NCBI RefSeq assembly: GCF_002093665.1
Contig: NZ_MRWE01000008.1
Location: 62,001-126,000 of the forward strand
DNA from: Rouxiella badensis
GTDB lineage: Bacteria > Pseudomonadota > Gammaproteobacteria > Enterobacterales > Enterobacteriaceae
Direction of reading: 5' to 3'
Length of the DNA stretch: 64,000 nt
Position numbers and translations under genes: made by a program. Position 1 is the first letter of the stretch. Every line of letters starts with the position of its first letter. Of the stretch, positions 34,706 through 43,630 are shown one piece after another. Below the pieces are notes generated by a model. That model was not told the origin of the DNA, did not search any database, and was given only the letters and a program-made list of their open reading frames with translations.

Positions 34706-35242
34706 ACCGGCTTCCTTGAGAGAAGAGACAACCTTTTAGCGCAGTTTAACCCGCGAGCGGTGTTTGGCAACACGGTTGTCGCGCCATCAGCATGTTTTTT
34801 TATCTGGAACGCTAAGTGAACAGCAAGCGCATTTTATGTTGTAAAATTGTTTATAAATGATGGGAAACCATCAAACCAAAAGTACCACCACTCTTCAAAT
34901 GGGTTTACTATTCGCCCGATTACATTTGTTTTGTGAATCAATATAGTAAAAGTATTCCGCTAAAGATATGAGTGCAGGGCTTAACAACAGGATTATATTC
35001 AAAACGACGTAAATTAATCAGTGCTAAGCAATAATAAATACCTCAAAGCGTTTATTTAAAAATGCTCGGATTCCCATTGCTTAAAACTTGACGATTAATG
35101 AGAAGCATAATCATTTACTAATGGGTTCGGTTTTTCTGTCATGTCTCTATATCAAGAATAGCCATTCTCTTTTTATTCCTAAGTGTCGTTTTTATTACTC
35201 TCTGGACAGTGCAGTAATAACTTATTTGAGCAGGGGAAATTC
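34706..35242. promoter_or_regulatory. Long intergenic region before the gluconate dehydrogenase genes
   Basis: 537 bp of AT-rich sequence, no gene. It contains the hairpin TGATGG-GAAA-CCATCA (34858-34873), whose GAAA loop is a stable GNRA tetraloop if transcribed. Near the LacI gene is a weak dyad CAAC-ACG-GTTG (34768-34778). It probably holds the promoters of both flanking transcription units. Confidence 0.45.
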
Positions 35243-35962
35243 ATGAAACGCAGAGAATTTTTATCGTCTATTGCCGTTTTGGGCGTGACGTCAACGATTC
35301 CGTTGGCCAGTGCGCAGGAAGTCAAAGGCGGTCAACCGTGGGAACCGGGCAAGGTAGACACCCGACCTCTCGCTCAGCCACGGAAAGGGGGGTTGCAGTA
35401 TCTTACGCAGCACGAGTTCGATACCGTCGGTGCGATTGCCGAACGCTTTATCCCGGCCGACGAGATGAGCATTAGCGGCAAAGAGGCCGGTTGCGCCATT
35501 TTCGTTGACCGCCAACTTGCCGGGGATTTTGGTCAGGCAAGCAGCACCTACCGCCTTGGCCGTTTCGTCAAGGGCACGCCGGAACAGGGGCCGCAAGAGG
35601 CGAAAACGCCAGCGGAACGTTATCGCGTCGGCCTGGCTGCGCTGGACAAGACCCTCCAAAAACAGTTTGGCAAGAATTTCGTCGACCTGAGCGGTGACCA
35701 GCAGGACCAGATATTGCACGCAATGGAAGCAGGCAAGCTCGATTTGGGACCAGATGTGGAAACCAAAGTTTTCTTCGAACTTTTATTGCAGAACGTGCGC
35801 GAAGGCTTTTTATCCGACCCGATTTACGGCGGAAACAAAGATATGGCGAGCTGGAAAATGATTGGTTTCCCAGGTGCGCGCTATGACTTCCGCGATCTGC
35901 TGAGCAAGAAAGGTCAGAAGTTAAACATTATTCCAACCAGCCTGATTGATAACACTCTTTAA
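35243..35962 (+). CDS. Gluconate 2-dehydrogenase small (subunit 3) protein, Tat signal
   Basis: 239 residues from ATG 35243, with GGGGAA upstream. The N-terminus MKRREFLSSIAVLGVTSTIP is a twin-arginine signal (KRREFLSS) with cleavage near ASA/QE. The rest matches the gluconate 2-dehydrogenase subunit 3 family: LTQHEFDTVGAIAERFIPAD, FVDRQLAGDFGQ and REGFLSDPIYGGN. This subunit carries the flavoprotein subunit through the Tat system and stabilises the periplasmic complex. First gene of the three-gene operon. Confidence 0.92.
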   Translation: MKRREFLSSIAVLGVTSTIPLASAQEVKGGQPWEPGKVDTRPLAQPRKGGLQYLTQHEFDTVGAIAERFIPADEMSISGKEAGCAIFVDRQLAGDFGQASSTYRLGRFVKGTPEQGPQEAKTPAERYRVGLAALDKTLQKQFGKNFVDLSGDQQDQILHAMEAGKLDLGPDVETKVFFELLLQNVREGFLSDPIYGGNKDMASWKMIGFPGARYDFRDLLSKKGQKLNIIPTSLIDNTL

Positions 35963-36002
35963 GCTGGAATTCTGAAGCGATTGAGCAACAACGAGTCCTA
36001 AT

Positions 36003-37775
36003 ATGAAAAATATCCGTCCAAAAGCTGACGTTGTCGTCGTCGGACTGGGCTGGTGTGGGTCCCTGATAGCCGAAGAGCTGACCCGCGCAGGCCTTAACGT
36101 GGTCGCCGTTGAGCGTGGCCCATGGTTTGAAACCGCCACCGATTTCCCACCTTCCATTGATACCGATGAGCTGCGCTGGGATACCCGCCGCAGCATGCTG
36201 CTCCCGCCTGCCGTTGAAACCACAACCTTTCGTAACAACAGCACCCAAAAAGCGCTGCCTTCCCGCGACTGGAACCTGAACGAGATGGGTTACAACGTGG
36301 GCGGTTCTGGCACGCACTGGGCGGGCATGGCCTGGCGCTTCACGCCGTTTGACCTTCAACCCTACACGCAAACGGTTCAGCGTTACGGTAAACAACAGAT
36401 AGTCAAAGGGCTTATCCTGCAGGACTGGGGGGTGACTTATGAAGAGCTGGAGCCTTTCTATGACCGTTTTGAAAAAATTGCCGGTGTTTCCGGTAAAGCG
36501 GGCAAGCTCAACGGTAAGGTTATCGAAGACGGTAACCCGTTTGAAGGCAACCGCAGCAGCGAATATCCGCTGCCGCCGCTTGAAGGCATGCGCCTGACCG
36601 ACCTGTTCCGCGATGCGGCCAAGTCACTCGGGCAGCATCCGTTTATGGTTCCGGCGGGGCAGGCTTCCAAAGCCTACGTTAACCCGCTTGGCGTGCGCAT
36701 GGGTCCTTGCACCTACTGCGGTTACTGCCTTTATTACGGCTGCGGCAACTTCTCCAAATCTAGCCCGAACGCCTGCGTGGTGCCGGCCCTGATGCAGCGC
36801 GAAAACTTTACCGTGCTGACCGAGTCTGCCGTCACCCGCATCAATAAGGCTGAAGACGGTAAAACCGTGACCGGCGTGACCTACATCGATCGCAACGGTC
36901 AGGAGTGGGAACAACCTGCCGATATCGTCGTGCTTTCTGCCTTCCAGATGCAAAACGTGCGTATGCTGCTGCTTTCCAAAATCGGCAAACCTTACGATCC
37001 GGTGACCAAAACCGGCGTCGTCGGCCGCGCCTACAGTTTCCAGACCGTTTCTGGCGCTAACCTGTTCTTTGAAGACGAATACCTCAATCAGTTTATCGGG
37101 GCCGGGGCGCTCTCGCAGCAGGTTGACGACTGGAACGGCGATAACTTCGACCATACCGGAAAAGGCTTCATCGGCGGGGCAGGTATTTTGGTGGTTGCCC
37201 GCGGCGCTCGGCCAATCGGTAACGCCGATGCACTGCCTCCGGGTACGCCACGCTGGGGTAAAGACTGGAAGAAAGCCTACACCCACGCCTTCCAGAACGG
37301 GACCTTCATCTTTGGGCAGGGCACCAGCTACTCGCACGAAGATTACTATCTCGATCTCGACCCAGAGTACAAAGACGCCAACGGCAATCCGCTGCTGCGC
37401 GTGACCTACGACTACAACGAGAACGATCGCCGTTCTGCCAAGTTCGTTGAGGACAGAAGCGTCGAGATAGGCAAGGCGATGGGCGCGAAACTGGTCATCG
37501 GGACCAACGCCACCAACACCTCCTATTCGCCATACAGTTTTGCCAGTGACCACACCATTGGGGGGGCAGTCATGGGTGAAGACCCAAAAACCAGCGTGCT
37601 CAACCGTTATCAACAAAGCTGGGATGCCCATAACCTCTTCGTATTGGGCGCATCGTCGTTCCCGAACAACGCCGGGTACAACCCGACCGGAACGATTGGT
37701 GCACTGAGTCTGTGGACGGCGAAAGCCATCATCGAACAGTATCTGAAAAACCCTGGTCCATTGGTAAAGGTATGA
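36003..37775 (+). CDS. Gluconate 2-dehydrogenase flavoprotein subunit (GMC oxidoreductase)
   Basis: 590 residues. FAD-binding Rossmann motif GLGWCGSLIAEELTRAG (about 14-30), GMC signature GGSGTHWAGMAWRF near 101 and NPTGTIGALSLWTA near the C-terminus. A cysteine-rich CTYCGYCLYYGC (C236, C239, C242, C247) is the 3Fe-4S-type cluster region known in FAD glucose and gluconate dehydrogenases. It has no signal peptide, consistent with export together with the Tat-borne small subunit. It oxidises gluconate (or a keto/aldose relative) in the periplasm and passes electrons to the cytochrome subunit. Substrate is inferred from the family; sorbitol or 2-ketogluconate variants are possible. Confidence 0.92.
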   Translation: MKNIRPKADVVVVGLGWCGSLIAEELTRAGLNVVAVERGPWFETATDFPPSIDTDELRWDTRRSMLLPPAVETTTFRNNSTQKALPSRDWNLNEMGYNVGGSGTHWAGMAWRFTPFDLQPYTQTVQRYGKQQIVKGLILQDWGVTYEELEPFYDRFEKIAGVSGKAGKLNGKVIEDGNPFEGNRSSEYPLPPLEGMRLTDLFRDAAKSLGQHPFMVPAGQASKAYVNPLGVRMGPCTYCGYCLYYGCGNFSKSSPNACVVPALMQRENFTVLTESAVTRINKAEDGKTVTGVTYIDRNGQEWEQPADIVVLSAFQMQNVRMLLLSKIGKPYDPVTKTGVVGRAYSFQTVSGANLFFEDEYLNQFIGAGALSQQVDDWNGDNFDHTGKGFIGGAGILVVARGARPIGNADALPPGTPRWGKDWKKAYTHAFQNGTFIFGQGTSYSHEDYYLDLDPEYKDANGNPLLRVTYDYNENDRRSAKFVEDRSVEIGKAMGAKLVIGTNATNTSYSPYSFASDHTIGGAVMGEDPKTSVLNRYQQSWDAHNLFVLGASSFPNNAGYNPTGTIGALSLWTAKAIIEQYLKNPGPLVKV

Positions 37776-37776
37776 T

Positions 37777-39087
37777 ATGAAAAAGATTAAAGTAGTCGGC
37801 GGCGTCGTCGTCATCGCCGCCGTTGTGGCGGGCGTTTTACTGTATCAAAATGGCAGCACGGCGGCGGACAACGTCGCCGACAACAAGACCCAGATGAAGC
37901 AGCCGTTAACCGCTGCCGATGCAGCCGCGATTAGCCGTGGCCGTTATGTCGCGGTCGCCGGCGACTGTGTGGCCTGTCATACCGCGCCTGGCAGCAAAGA
38001 GGCCTTTGCGGGCGGCTATTCAATAAGCACACCGTTTGGCGGCATTTTTGCCAGCAACATTACTCCGGACGCAGAGACCGGTATCGGTAACTGGACCGAG
38101 CGCGAGTTTTACCGTGCCGTGAGACACGGCAAGGGTATCGACGGAGAAAATCTTTATCCGGCAATGCCTTATAATGCCTACGTCAAGGTCAGCGATGAGG
38201 ATATGCACGACCTGTGGATGTATATGCGTTCGGTGAAACCGGTAAACAACAAGGTGCCGGAAACCCAACTGCCGTTCCCGTACAACATCCGCATGGCGAT
38301 GATGGGCTGGAATCTGCTGTTCTTCAAAAACGAAGGCTTCAAGCCGGATATGTCGAAGTCGGCCGAGTACAATCGCGGTGCGTATTTGGTCGAAGGTCTT
38401 GAGCACTGTGCGGCCTGTCATACGCCGAAAAATATCATCGGCGGGGATACCGGAGCTTATTTGCAGGGCAGCAATCTCGGCGAGTGGTATGCGCCAGAGA
38501 TCACCAGCAATACGTATACCGGTATTGGTAACTGGTCGGAAGATCAGGTGGTGCAGTATCTGAAATTGGGCAGCAACCATGTTGCTGTGGCATCGGGCCC
38601 AATGGCCGAGGCCGTGACCAACTCCACCCAGCACCTGACTGACGCCGACTTGCACGCCATCGCCAGCTATATCAAGGCTCAGCCGGGTTCGGACAACAAA
38701 AAACCGACCCCACTGGCGGCGGATAATGCGCAGATGAAGATCGGTGCTAATGTGTATGAGGCCAACTGTTCGGCCTGTCACAACAGCAATGGGCAAGGCA
38801 TATCGCATCTTGCGGCGGGACTGGCCAATAACCCGGCCATCATGTCGCCTGACGCCTCGTCTATCTTGACCACTGTCTTGCAGGGCGGTCGTGGCGCAGT
38901 GACCGAGGGCAATCCAACCAGCGGTGCAATGCCAAGTTTTGCGTGGAAACTGTCTGACGAGCAGACCGCGGCAGTGGCGACCTATATTCGCAACTCATGG
39001 GGCAATGCGGCGTCGGCTGTGCCTGCCAGCGAGGCAAGCAAGACTCGTCAACTGCTGAAACTGCAACCGCAGCTGCAGATGAAATAA
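37777..39087 (+). CDS. Triheme cytochrome c subunit of gluconate 2-dehydrogenase
   Basis: 436 residues, starting one base after the flavoprotein stop. A single N-terminal hydrophobic helix (residues about 5-23) serves as membrane anchor or signal. Three CxxCH heme sites: C64-VA-CH68, C211-AA-CH215 and C331-SA-CH335. Met-containing downstream loops provide distal ligands. The length and three-heme pattern are typical of membrane-bound alcohol/gluconate dehydrogenase cytochromes, which feed electrons to ubiquinone. Confidence 0.93.
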   Translation: MKKIKVVGGVVVIAAVVAGVLLYQNGSTAADNVADNKTQMKQPLTAADAAAISRGRYVAVAGDCVACHTAPGSKEAFAGGYSISTPFGGIFASNITPDAETGIGNWTEREFYRAVRHGKGIDGENLYPAMPYNAYVKVSDEDMHDLWMYMRSVKPVNNKVPETQLPFPYNIRMAMMGWNLLFFKNEGFKPDMSKSAEYNRGAYLVEGLEHCAACHTPKNIIGGDTGAYLQGSNLGEWYAPEITSNTYTGIGNWSEDQVVQYLKLGSNHVAVASGPMAEAVTNSTQHLTDADLHAIASYIKAQPGSDNKKPTPLAADNAQMKIGANVYEANCSACHNSNGQGISHLAAGLANNPAIMSPDASSILTTVLQGGRGAVTEGNPTSGAMPSFAWKLSDEQTAAVATYIRNSWGNAASAVPASEASKTRQLLKLQPQLQMK

Positions 39088-39098
39088 GCCTCTAAAGT

Positions 39099-39140
39099 CG
39101 ATGACCCAGATTACGCCACGTTGGGCAATCTGGGTCATCG
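39099..39140. terminator. Long hairpin after the gluconate dehydrogenase operon
   Basis: CGATGACCCAGATT (39099-39112) and AATCTGGGTCATCG (39127-39140) are perfect 14-bp arms around a 14-base loop, between convergent genes. No strong U-run; likely bidirectional hairpin. Confidence 0.6.
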
Positions 39141-39188
39141 ATGAAATGTTCCTGCCGATTTAACCTGATATCGTTGAACGAACCTGGC

Positions 39189-40010
39189 TTAGCCGGTATA
39201 GCGGGTCATGTTCTCGCGGCATTCCGTCGCAATCTCATACAGGTCATATTCCCAGCGGTTTGGGCTAAACAGCTCGGCCGACCATAGCCCGTCATATCCG
39301 GTCGCTTTCACTGCATCAGTCCAGGCCTGAATATCAATTTCCCCTTCGCCCGGCATGTAATTGCGCAGCACCATCTGGTCCCAGGCTTCGCCGGGTTTAG
39401 GCAGGCGGCCGTCGCAGAAATGGACGCCGTAGATCAGGTTTTTATCAAGACGCGCGATATCTTCAGGCTTGGATCCGGAGGCATAAAGATGCCAGAAGTC
39501 GATGACCATACCGACGTTATCGCGGCCAACGCGACGAATGACCTCAAGCCCTTGTTCAAGAGTGCGGAATTTGGTGAAAGCAATGACCTCAATCTGATAG
39601 CGAACGCCGTACTCCTGGCCAATTTTGGCAATGGCATCGACGTTCTCAGTGATGATGTCCATCACCGTCTCATCGGGTTTATCGTCAATGCCGTCCAGCG
39701 CCAGAATCTGCACCGTCGGGCACTCGAGCTCGGCTGCCGCACGAGTCAGTCGGGTCGCCTCCTTGAGCATGGTCTGCTTGGCCTCGCCCTGATAACGTTC
39801 GATTTCCAGCAACGCATTAACGCAGCCGACCGACAGGCCATAACTGTCAGATATCTTCTTGAGTTTTTGCGTGGTGCCGCCGTTATCGAGATAACGCACC
39901 AGCTTACTGCTGAGCAGTTCAAGGCTGTCGTAACCGGTCTCTTTGGCAATTCGAGCGTCGGTCACAATGTTGCAATAATGGGTTGAGATTCCGTGTAGGG
40001 CTTTTTGCAT
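39189..40010 (-). CDS. Sugar phosphate isomerase/epimerase (TIM-barrel)
   Basis: 273 residues of the AP-endonuclease-2/xylose isomerase-like TIM barrel: ETGYDSLELL, ALLEIERYQGE, YQIEVIAFTKFRTLEQGLEVI, VGMVIDFWHLYASG, YGVHFCDG and WSAELFSPNRW. Candidate metal ligands are Glu in IEVIAF, Asp in VIDFWH, His in VHFCDG and Glu in SAELFS. The family includes IolE, IolI and hydroxypyruvate or tagatose isomerases; exact reaction unknown. Divergent from a Gfo/Idh/MocA gene, so the two likely act in one sugar or polyol route. Confidence 0.88.
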   Translation of the reverse strand: MQKALHGISTHYCNIVTDARIAKETGYDSLELLSSKLVRYLDNGGTTQKLKKISDSYGLSVGCVNALLEIERYQGEAKQTMLKEATRLTRAAAELECPTVQILALDGIDDKPDETVMDIITENVDAIAKIGQEYGVRYQIEVIAFTKFRTLEQGLEVIRRVGRDNVGMVIDFWHLYASGSKPEDIARLDKNLIYGVHFCDGRLPKPGEAWDQMVLRNYMPGEGEIDIQAWTDAVKATGYDGLWSAELFSPNRWEYDLYEIATECRENMTRYTG

Positions 40011-40246
40011 CGGGTACTCCTTGTCTCTTTATGATTATGTTTAGAAGTAATGGGGTACAAAGCTCGAAATGGCCATTTAATCGCTACCATGCTAATCTTT
40101 TAGAATAAAAGTTTCAATTTTATATAAATGGAATTTTTGATTGTTTCGCATCAAATTCTCGCTAGCCCTGCACGCAGTTGTTGAATATCTTCACAATACG
40201 GACCCGAGTATTTGTAATTTTCGAGAGATCAATAAAAGGAACAACG

Positions 40247-41275
40247 ATGAAATTTCATTACACACTGCCCGCCGCCAGAACCCCGGAAGGGCGCAGCGCG
40301 CCGGCGTTACGTTGGGGAATCGTCGGACCGGGCTGGGTGGCGCAGCGTTTCGTTGCAGCGCTGCAAAAAAATACCCGCCAGATTGCCTACGCCGTGGCCG
40401 GTAGTGCGTTATCCAAGGCACGGGCCTTTGGCCAGCAGTTTTCAATTCCCCATGCCTACGGCTCCATCGACGAGCTGGTCAGGGATAACAACGTGGACGT
40501 GGTCTACGTGGCAACGCCTCACCCAACGCATTATGCCTGCGCGCTCAAGGCGATTCAGGCCGGTAAACATGTGCTGGTCGAAAAGCCGCTGGCGATAAAT
40601 GCCGAGCAGGTGCGGGGATTACAGGAGGCGGCGCGAGAGCATAAGGTCTTTTTGATGGAGGCGATGTGGACCGCATTTCTGCCAAAGTTTGATGTGCTAC
40701 AGCAGGTGATTGATCAGGGCGCGATTGGTGAGATTCGTACCATTATTGCCGATCACGGTGAATATTTTGAGCAGAGCCACCGCATTATGCGTCCTGAACT
40801 GGCGGGCGGAACGCTGATGGACCTCGGCTCGTATCCGGTTGCGCTGGCGACCAAATTTCTGGGTGCGCCGGAGCAGGTGCTGGCGTCTGGACAGACCGCA
40901 CCGACTGGGGTTAATGGGCAGGCGTCTATCGTCCTCAAACATAAGAACGGCAACCAGTCCTCTCTTCACACCACGCTGTTTAGCCATACGCCCGGTACTG
41001 CGGTGATCGCCGGTACCGAAGGCTATATTTTTCTCGAAGGCATGTTCTATGCGCCGGGAAACTTCCACATTTTCAACAACGATAAGCAGAAAATCAGCTA
41101 TGAAGAGCCGCGTTTTTCTTACGACCAGCTTTATCATCAGGCGGCGCATCTGGCCTTTTGTGTTGCGGATGGGCTGACTGAGTCGCCGATTCGCCCACTG
41201 GCTGACTCATTGCTCACGCTGCAAACGCTCGATGAAGTACGCCGTGAATTGGGCATTGTATTCAACGATATTTAA
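40247..41275 (+). CDS. Gfo/Idh/MocA-family oxidoreductase
   Basis: 342 residues from ATG 40247, with AAAGGA eight bases upstream. N-terminal NAD(P) fold has WGIVGPGWVAQRF (about 23-35) and YVATPHPTHYACALKAI; the family motif VLVEKPLA appears at about 112. The C-terminal half contains GGTLMDLGSYPVALATKFLG and HHQAAHLAFCVADG, close to dihydrodiol dehydrogenase/xylose dehydrogenase-like members. It probably oxidises or reduces a sugar or cyclic polyol in the cytosol. Divergent from the TIM-barrel isomerase gene across 236 bp. Confidence 0.9.
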   Translation: MKFHYTLPAARTPEGRSAPALRWGIVGPGWVAQRFVAALQKNTRQIAYAVAGSALSKARAFGQQFSIPHAYGSIDELVRDNNVDVVYVATPHPTHYACALKAIQAGKHVLVEKPLAINAEQVRGLQEAAREHKVFLMEAMWTAFLPKFDVLQQVIDQGAIGEIRTIIADHGEYFEQSHRIMRPELAGGTLMDLGSYPVALATKFLGAPEQVLASGQTAPTGVNGQASIVLKHKNGNQSSLHTTLFSHTPGTAVIAGTEGYIFLEGMFYAPGNFHIFNNDKQKISYEEPRFSYDQLYHQAAHLAFCVADGLTESPIRPLADSLLTLQTLDEVRRELGIVFNDI

Positions 41276-41490
41276 GGGGTTTTCACCGGCCCGTTAAGGC
41301 TCAAAGGTCAATCACCCGGCGATGCGTCAGATTTCGTGAACAGCGCAGGGCAATCTGCTGCTCATGCGCCGCTTTCTCGGCCTGCTCGACGTATTCGAAG
41401 ACGTACGCAGTAAAAAACTCTGTTTAATACCGTTGAAGGGGCCGTCAGACCGATCACTTTGGCGGATTACCCCCCGGGCAGGCTACCCGC

Positions 41491-42426
41491 TCAATCAAAC
41501 TGCCAGTAAAGCGGCGTACCGTAGACCTCGACAAAGTAGTCAATCACCGTTCTGACGTTGAGTGGGGGATGGCGTGTATTGGGGTAAATGGCAGCGATGT
41601 GCTGAGGTTCGGTTTTTATCGCCGCCTCATAGTCCGTCAATAGCCTGATAAGCTCGCCTTTCTTGATGCTGTCACCGATCAGCCAGTCGGGGAACAGCAC
41701 CAGCCCCATCCCGTCGAGCGCGGCGGTGAGCAGCGACTCGGCGTTGTTGGAGGTCAGCACCGCCGAAATGGGGTAGTGAGTCCAGTCGTCTTCTGGCTTT
41801 CGAAACAGCCAGCGGTTAGGGCCGGTCGAACCGCTGTACACCAGACACTTATGCTGGCTGAACTCGGCGGGCGTAGCCGGTTTTCCAAACTGGCTAAGGT
41901 AGGCGGGAGACGCCGCCAGATGGTAACGCTGAGTGCCAAATACGCGGGCGTGAAACGAGGAGTCCGTCAGCGTGCCAATCCTGAACAAAACGTCCGTGGC
42001 GTCACGATGGGGATCGATATAATCGTCGGTTTGCGTTAGCTCAATCGATAACCGGGGGTAGCGGCTCGATAATTCGGTCAACCAGGGCGCGATGTGGCGC
42101 TGTCCAAAAAATACCGGCGCATTGATTCTGACCAGGCCTGCCGGTTCAAGCGCTCGATCGAGCAACTCGCGGCGCGCTTCATTAAGCTGCTCGGTCATGG
42201 TGCGTGCATACTCCACGAACAAACGACCCGCTTCGGTGGGGATTACCGCGCGCGTGTTGCGATAGAACAGCTGCTGCCCGAGCGTGTCTTCTAACTGATG
42301 AATCACCCGTGACACCATTGAGGCCGATACCCCTTCACGCCGCGCCACTACTGAAAAACTTTGTGCATCAAAGACGCCAATAAAGAACAGCAGTGTTCTG
42401 AAATTAATCGCGCTCGGGTCGTACAT
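41491..42426 (-). CDS. LysR-family regulator
   Basis: 311 residues. The HTH spans about 12-65 (FSVVARREGVSASMVSRVIHQLEDTLG) followed by FYRNTRAVIPTEAG. The effector domain includes GLVRINAPVFFGQRHIAPWL and DVLFRIGTLTDSSF. It is divergent from the DUF606 pair (96 bp apart) and probably regulates it. Confidence 0.92.
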   Translation of the reverse strand: MYDPSAINFRTLLFFIGVFDAQSFSVVARREGVSASMVSRVIHQLEDTLGQQLFYRNTRAVIPTEAGRLFVEYARTMTEQLNEARRELLDRALEPAGLVRINAPVFFGQRHIAPWLTELSSRYPRLSIELTQTDDYIDPHRDATDVLFRIGTLTDSSFHARVFGTQRYHLAASPAYLSQFGKPATPAEFSQHKCLVYSGSTGPNRWLFRKPEDDWTHYPISAVLTSNNAESLLTAALDGMGLVLFPDWLIGDSIKKGELIRLLTDYEAAIKTEPQHIAAIYPNTRHPPLNVRTVIDYFVEVYGTPLYWQFD

Positions 42427-42522
42427 TATCTCATTCCCTGCAAAAGTGTTTCTTGGATTATACCGTTTTTCGCCATCAACCGCTGCTATATGATCGTCGC
42501 CTACATCACTGGAGACTGTTTT

Positions 42523-42957
42523 ATGCAGCTTTTATTAATATTGCTCGTCGTCGTTGGCGGGATGGGGTTATCCGTTGAGGCCGGTTTACTGGGGCCATTG
42601 GGGGGAGAAGTCGGTGATTTATGGGCCACTTTCAGTATTTTCGGCGTCGGTGCCGCGCTGACGTTTCTGTTGATGCTGTTTTTCAGCCCGCGCAACAGTC
42701 CCTCGTTTTTTGCTCAACCCGGTTGGCAGCTGATTGGCGGTATTTTGGGGCCGATGTATGTGGTTATCCTCACCGTTGCCGTACCGAGCATTGGTATTGC
42801 ACTGACCATGATCGGTATTCTCGCGGGGCAGGTCTTTAAAAGCCTGATCATCGACCACTACGGGCTGTTTGGCACCGCGCACCGAAAAATCGACAACAAA
42901 CGTATCATCGCGCTGATATTTATTATTGCCGCACTGGTCCTCGTGGCTAAAGGTTAA
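42523..42957 (+). CDS. DUF606/YdcZ-type half-size DMT transporter, subunit A
   Basis: 144 residues from ATG 42523, with GGAG eight bases before it. Five predicted TM helices of the DMT superfamily (DUF606): MQLLLILLVVVGGMGLSVEAG, then WQLIGGILGPMYVVILTVAVPSIG. Half the size of an EamA protein. Its partner follows nine bases downstream with the same fold, so they likely form an inner-membrane heterodimer. Substrate unknown. Confidence 0.85.
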   Translation: MQLLLILLVVVGGMGLSVEAGLLGPLGGEVGDLWATFSIFGVGAALTFLLMLFFSPRNSPSFFAQPGWQLIGGILGPMYVVILTVAVPSIGIALTMIGILAGQVFKSLIIDHYGLFGTAHRKIDNKRIIALIFIIAALVLVAKG

Positions 42958-42966
42958 GGTGAAAAA

Positions 42967-43458
42967 ATGACGTTTCTATTTATTTTGCTGGCGGTTGCCG
43001 GTGGTGCATTCCTGAGCATTCAGGCGGCGGTAAACGGTCAGCTGGGCAGTAAAGTCGGCGTGTTTCGCTGTGCGTTTCTGACTTTCTCTCTTGGTGCACT
43101 GGTGACCGCCTTACTGATCTTTTTCTTTGAACCTAAACATGCGGTCACTCTGCTGGACGTGCCGAAATGGCAGCTGATGGGCGCGCTTTGCGGCGTCCCT
43201 TATATCGTTATTATGGTGCTTGCCGTGCAGCGTATTGGCGCGGCAGTGGCAACGGTGGCCGTTATTTTCGGTCAGTTGGCGATGAGCATGCTTATCGACA
43301 ACTTCGGCTGGCTGGGGAATCAGACCATTCACTTTTCGGCCACGCGTCTGGGAGCCGTAGTCTGTCTGGCTATCGCGCTGTACTTTATCTATTCAAGCAA
43401 CAAGAGCCAGGCGAAGGTTGCCGCTCAGGCCGAGGAAGGCGTCTCCGTTCAGGACTAA
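42967..43458 (+). CDS. DUF606/YdcZ-type half-size DMT transporter, subunit B
   Basis: 163 residues with GGTG(A)AAAA upstream, five TM helices. It begins MTFLFILLAVAGGAFLSIQAAVNG and has WQLMGALCGVPYIVIMVLAVQRIG, aligning with subunit A helix by helix. The C-terminus carries an extra cytosolic tail of about 20 residues (NKSQAKVAAQAEEG). Cotranscribed with subunit A under the divergent LysR. Confidence 0.85.
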   Translation: MTFLFILLAVAGGAFLSIQAAVNGQLGSKVGVFRCAFLTFSLGALVTALLIFFFEPKHAVTLLDVPKWQLMGALCGVPYIVIMVLAVQRIGAAVATVAVIFGQLAMSMLIDNFGWLGNQTIHFSATRLGAVVCLAIALYFIYSSNKSQAKVAAQAEEGVSVQD

Positions 43459-43630
43459 ATTCTTTCAATTTCAGCCATACCGCGAGCCGCCTTTATGGGC
43501 GGCTCTTTGCTGCTTGCAGTAAATTTTCACTCAGCTGCTAGGCTTAAATAACGGAGGGAAAGGGTTTCCCTATTTGTTTAACGCAGAGCCAGCTGTTGCA
43601 TGACTGGCTGAAAGACAGAGGGAAAACCGT

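Noticed and set aside
34768..34778. CAAC-ACG-GTTG dyad near the LacI start
   Set aside because: Only four-base arms; LacI operators are normally longer with a central CG.
36624..37814. 396-codon minus-strand ORF
   Set aside because: It is the antisense shadow of the gluconate dehydrogenase flavoprotein gene, a common result of high-GC codon bias; no family motif.
38020..38808. 262-codon minus-strand ORF
   Set aside because: Antisense shadow of the cytochrome c gene, without coding signatures.
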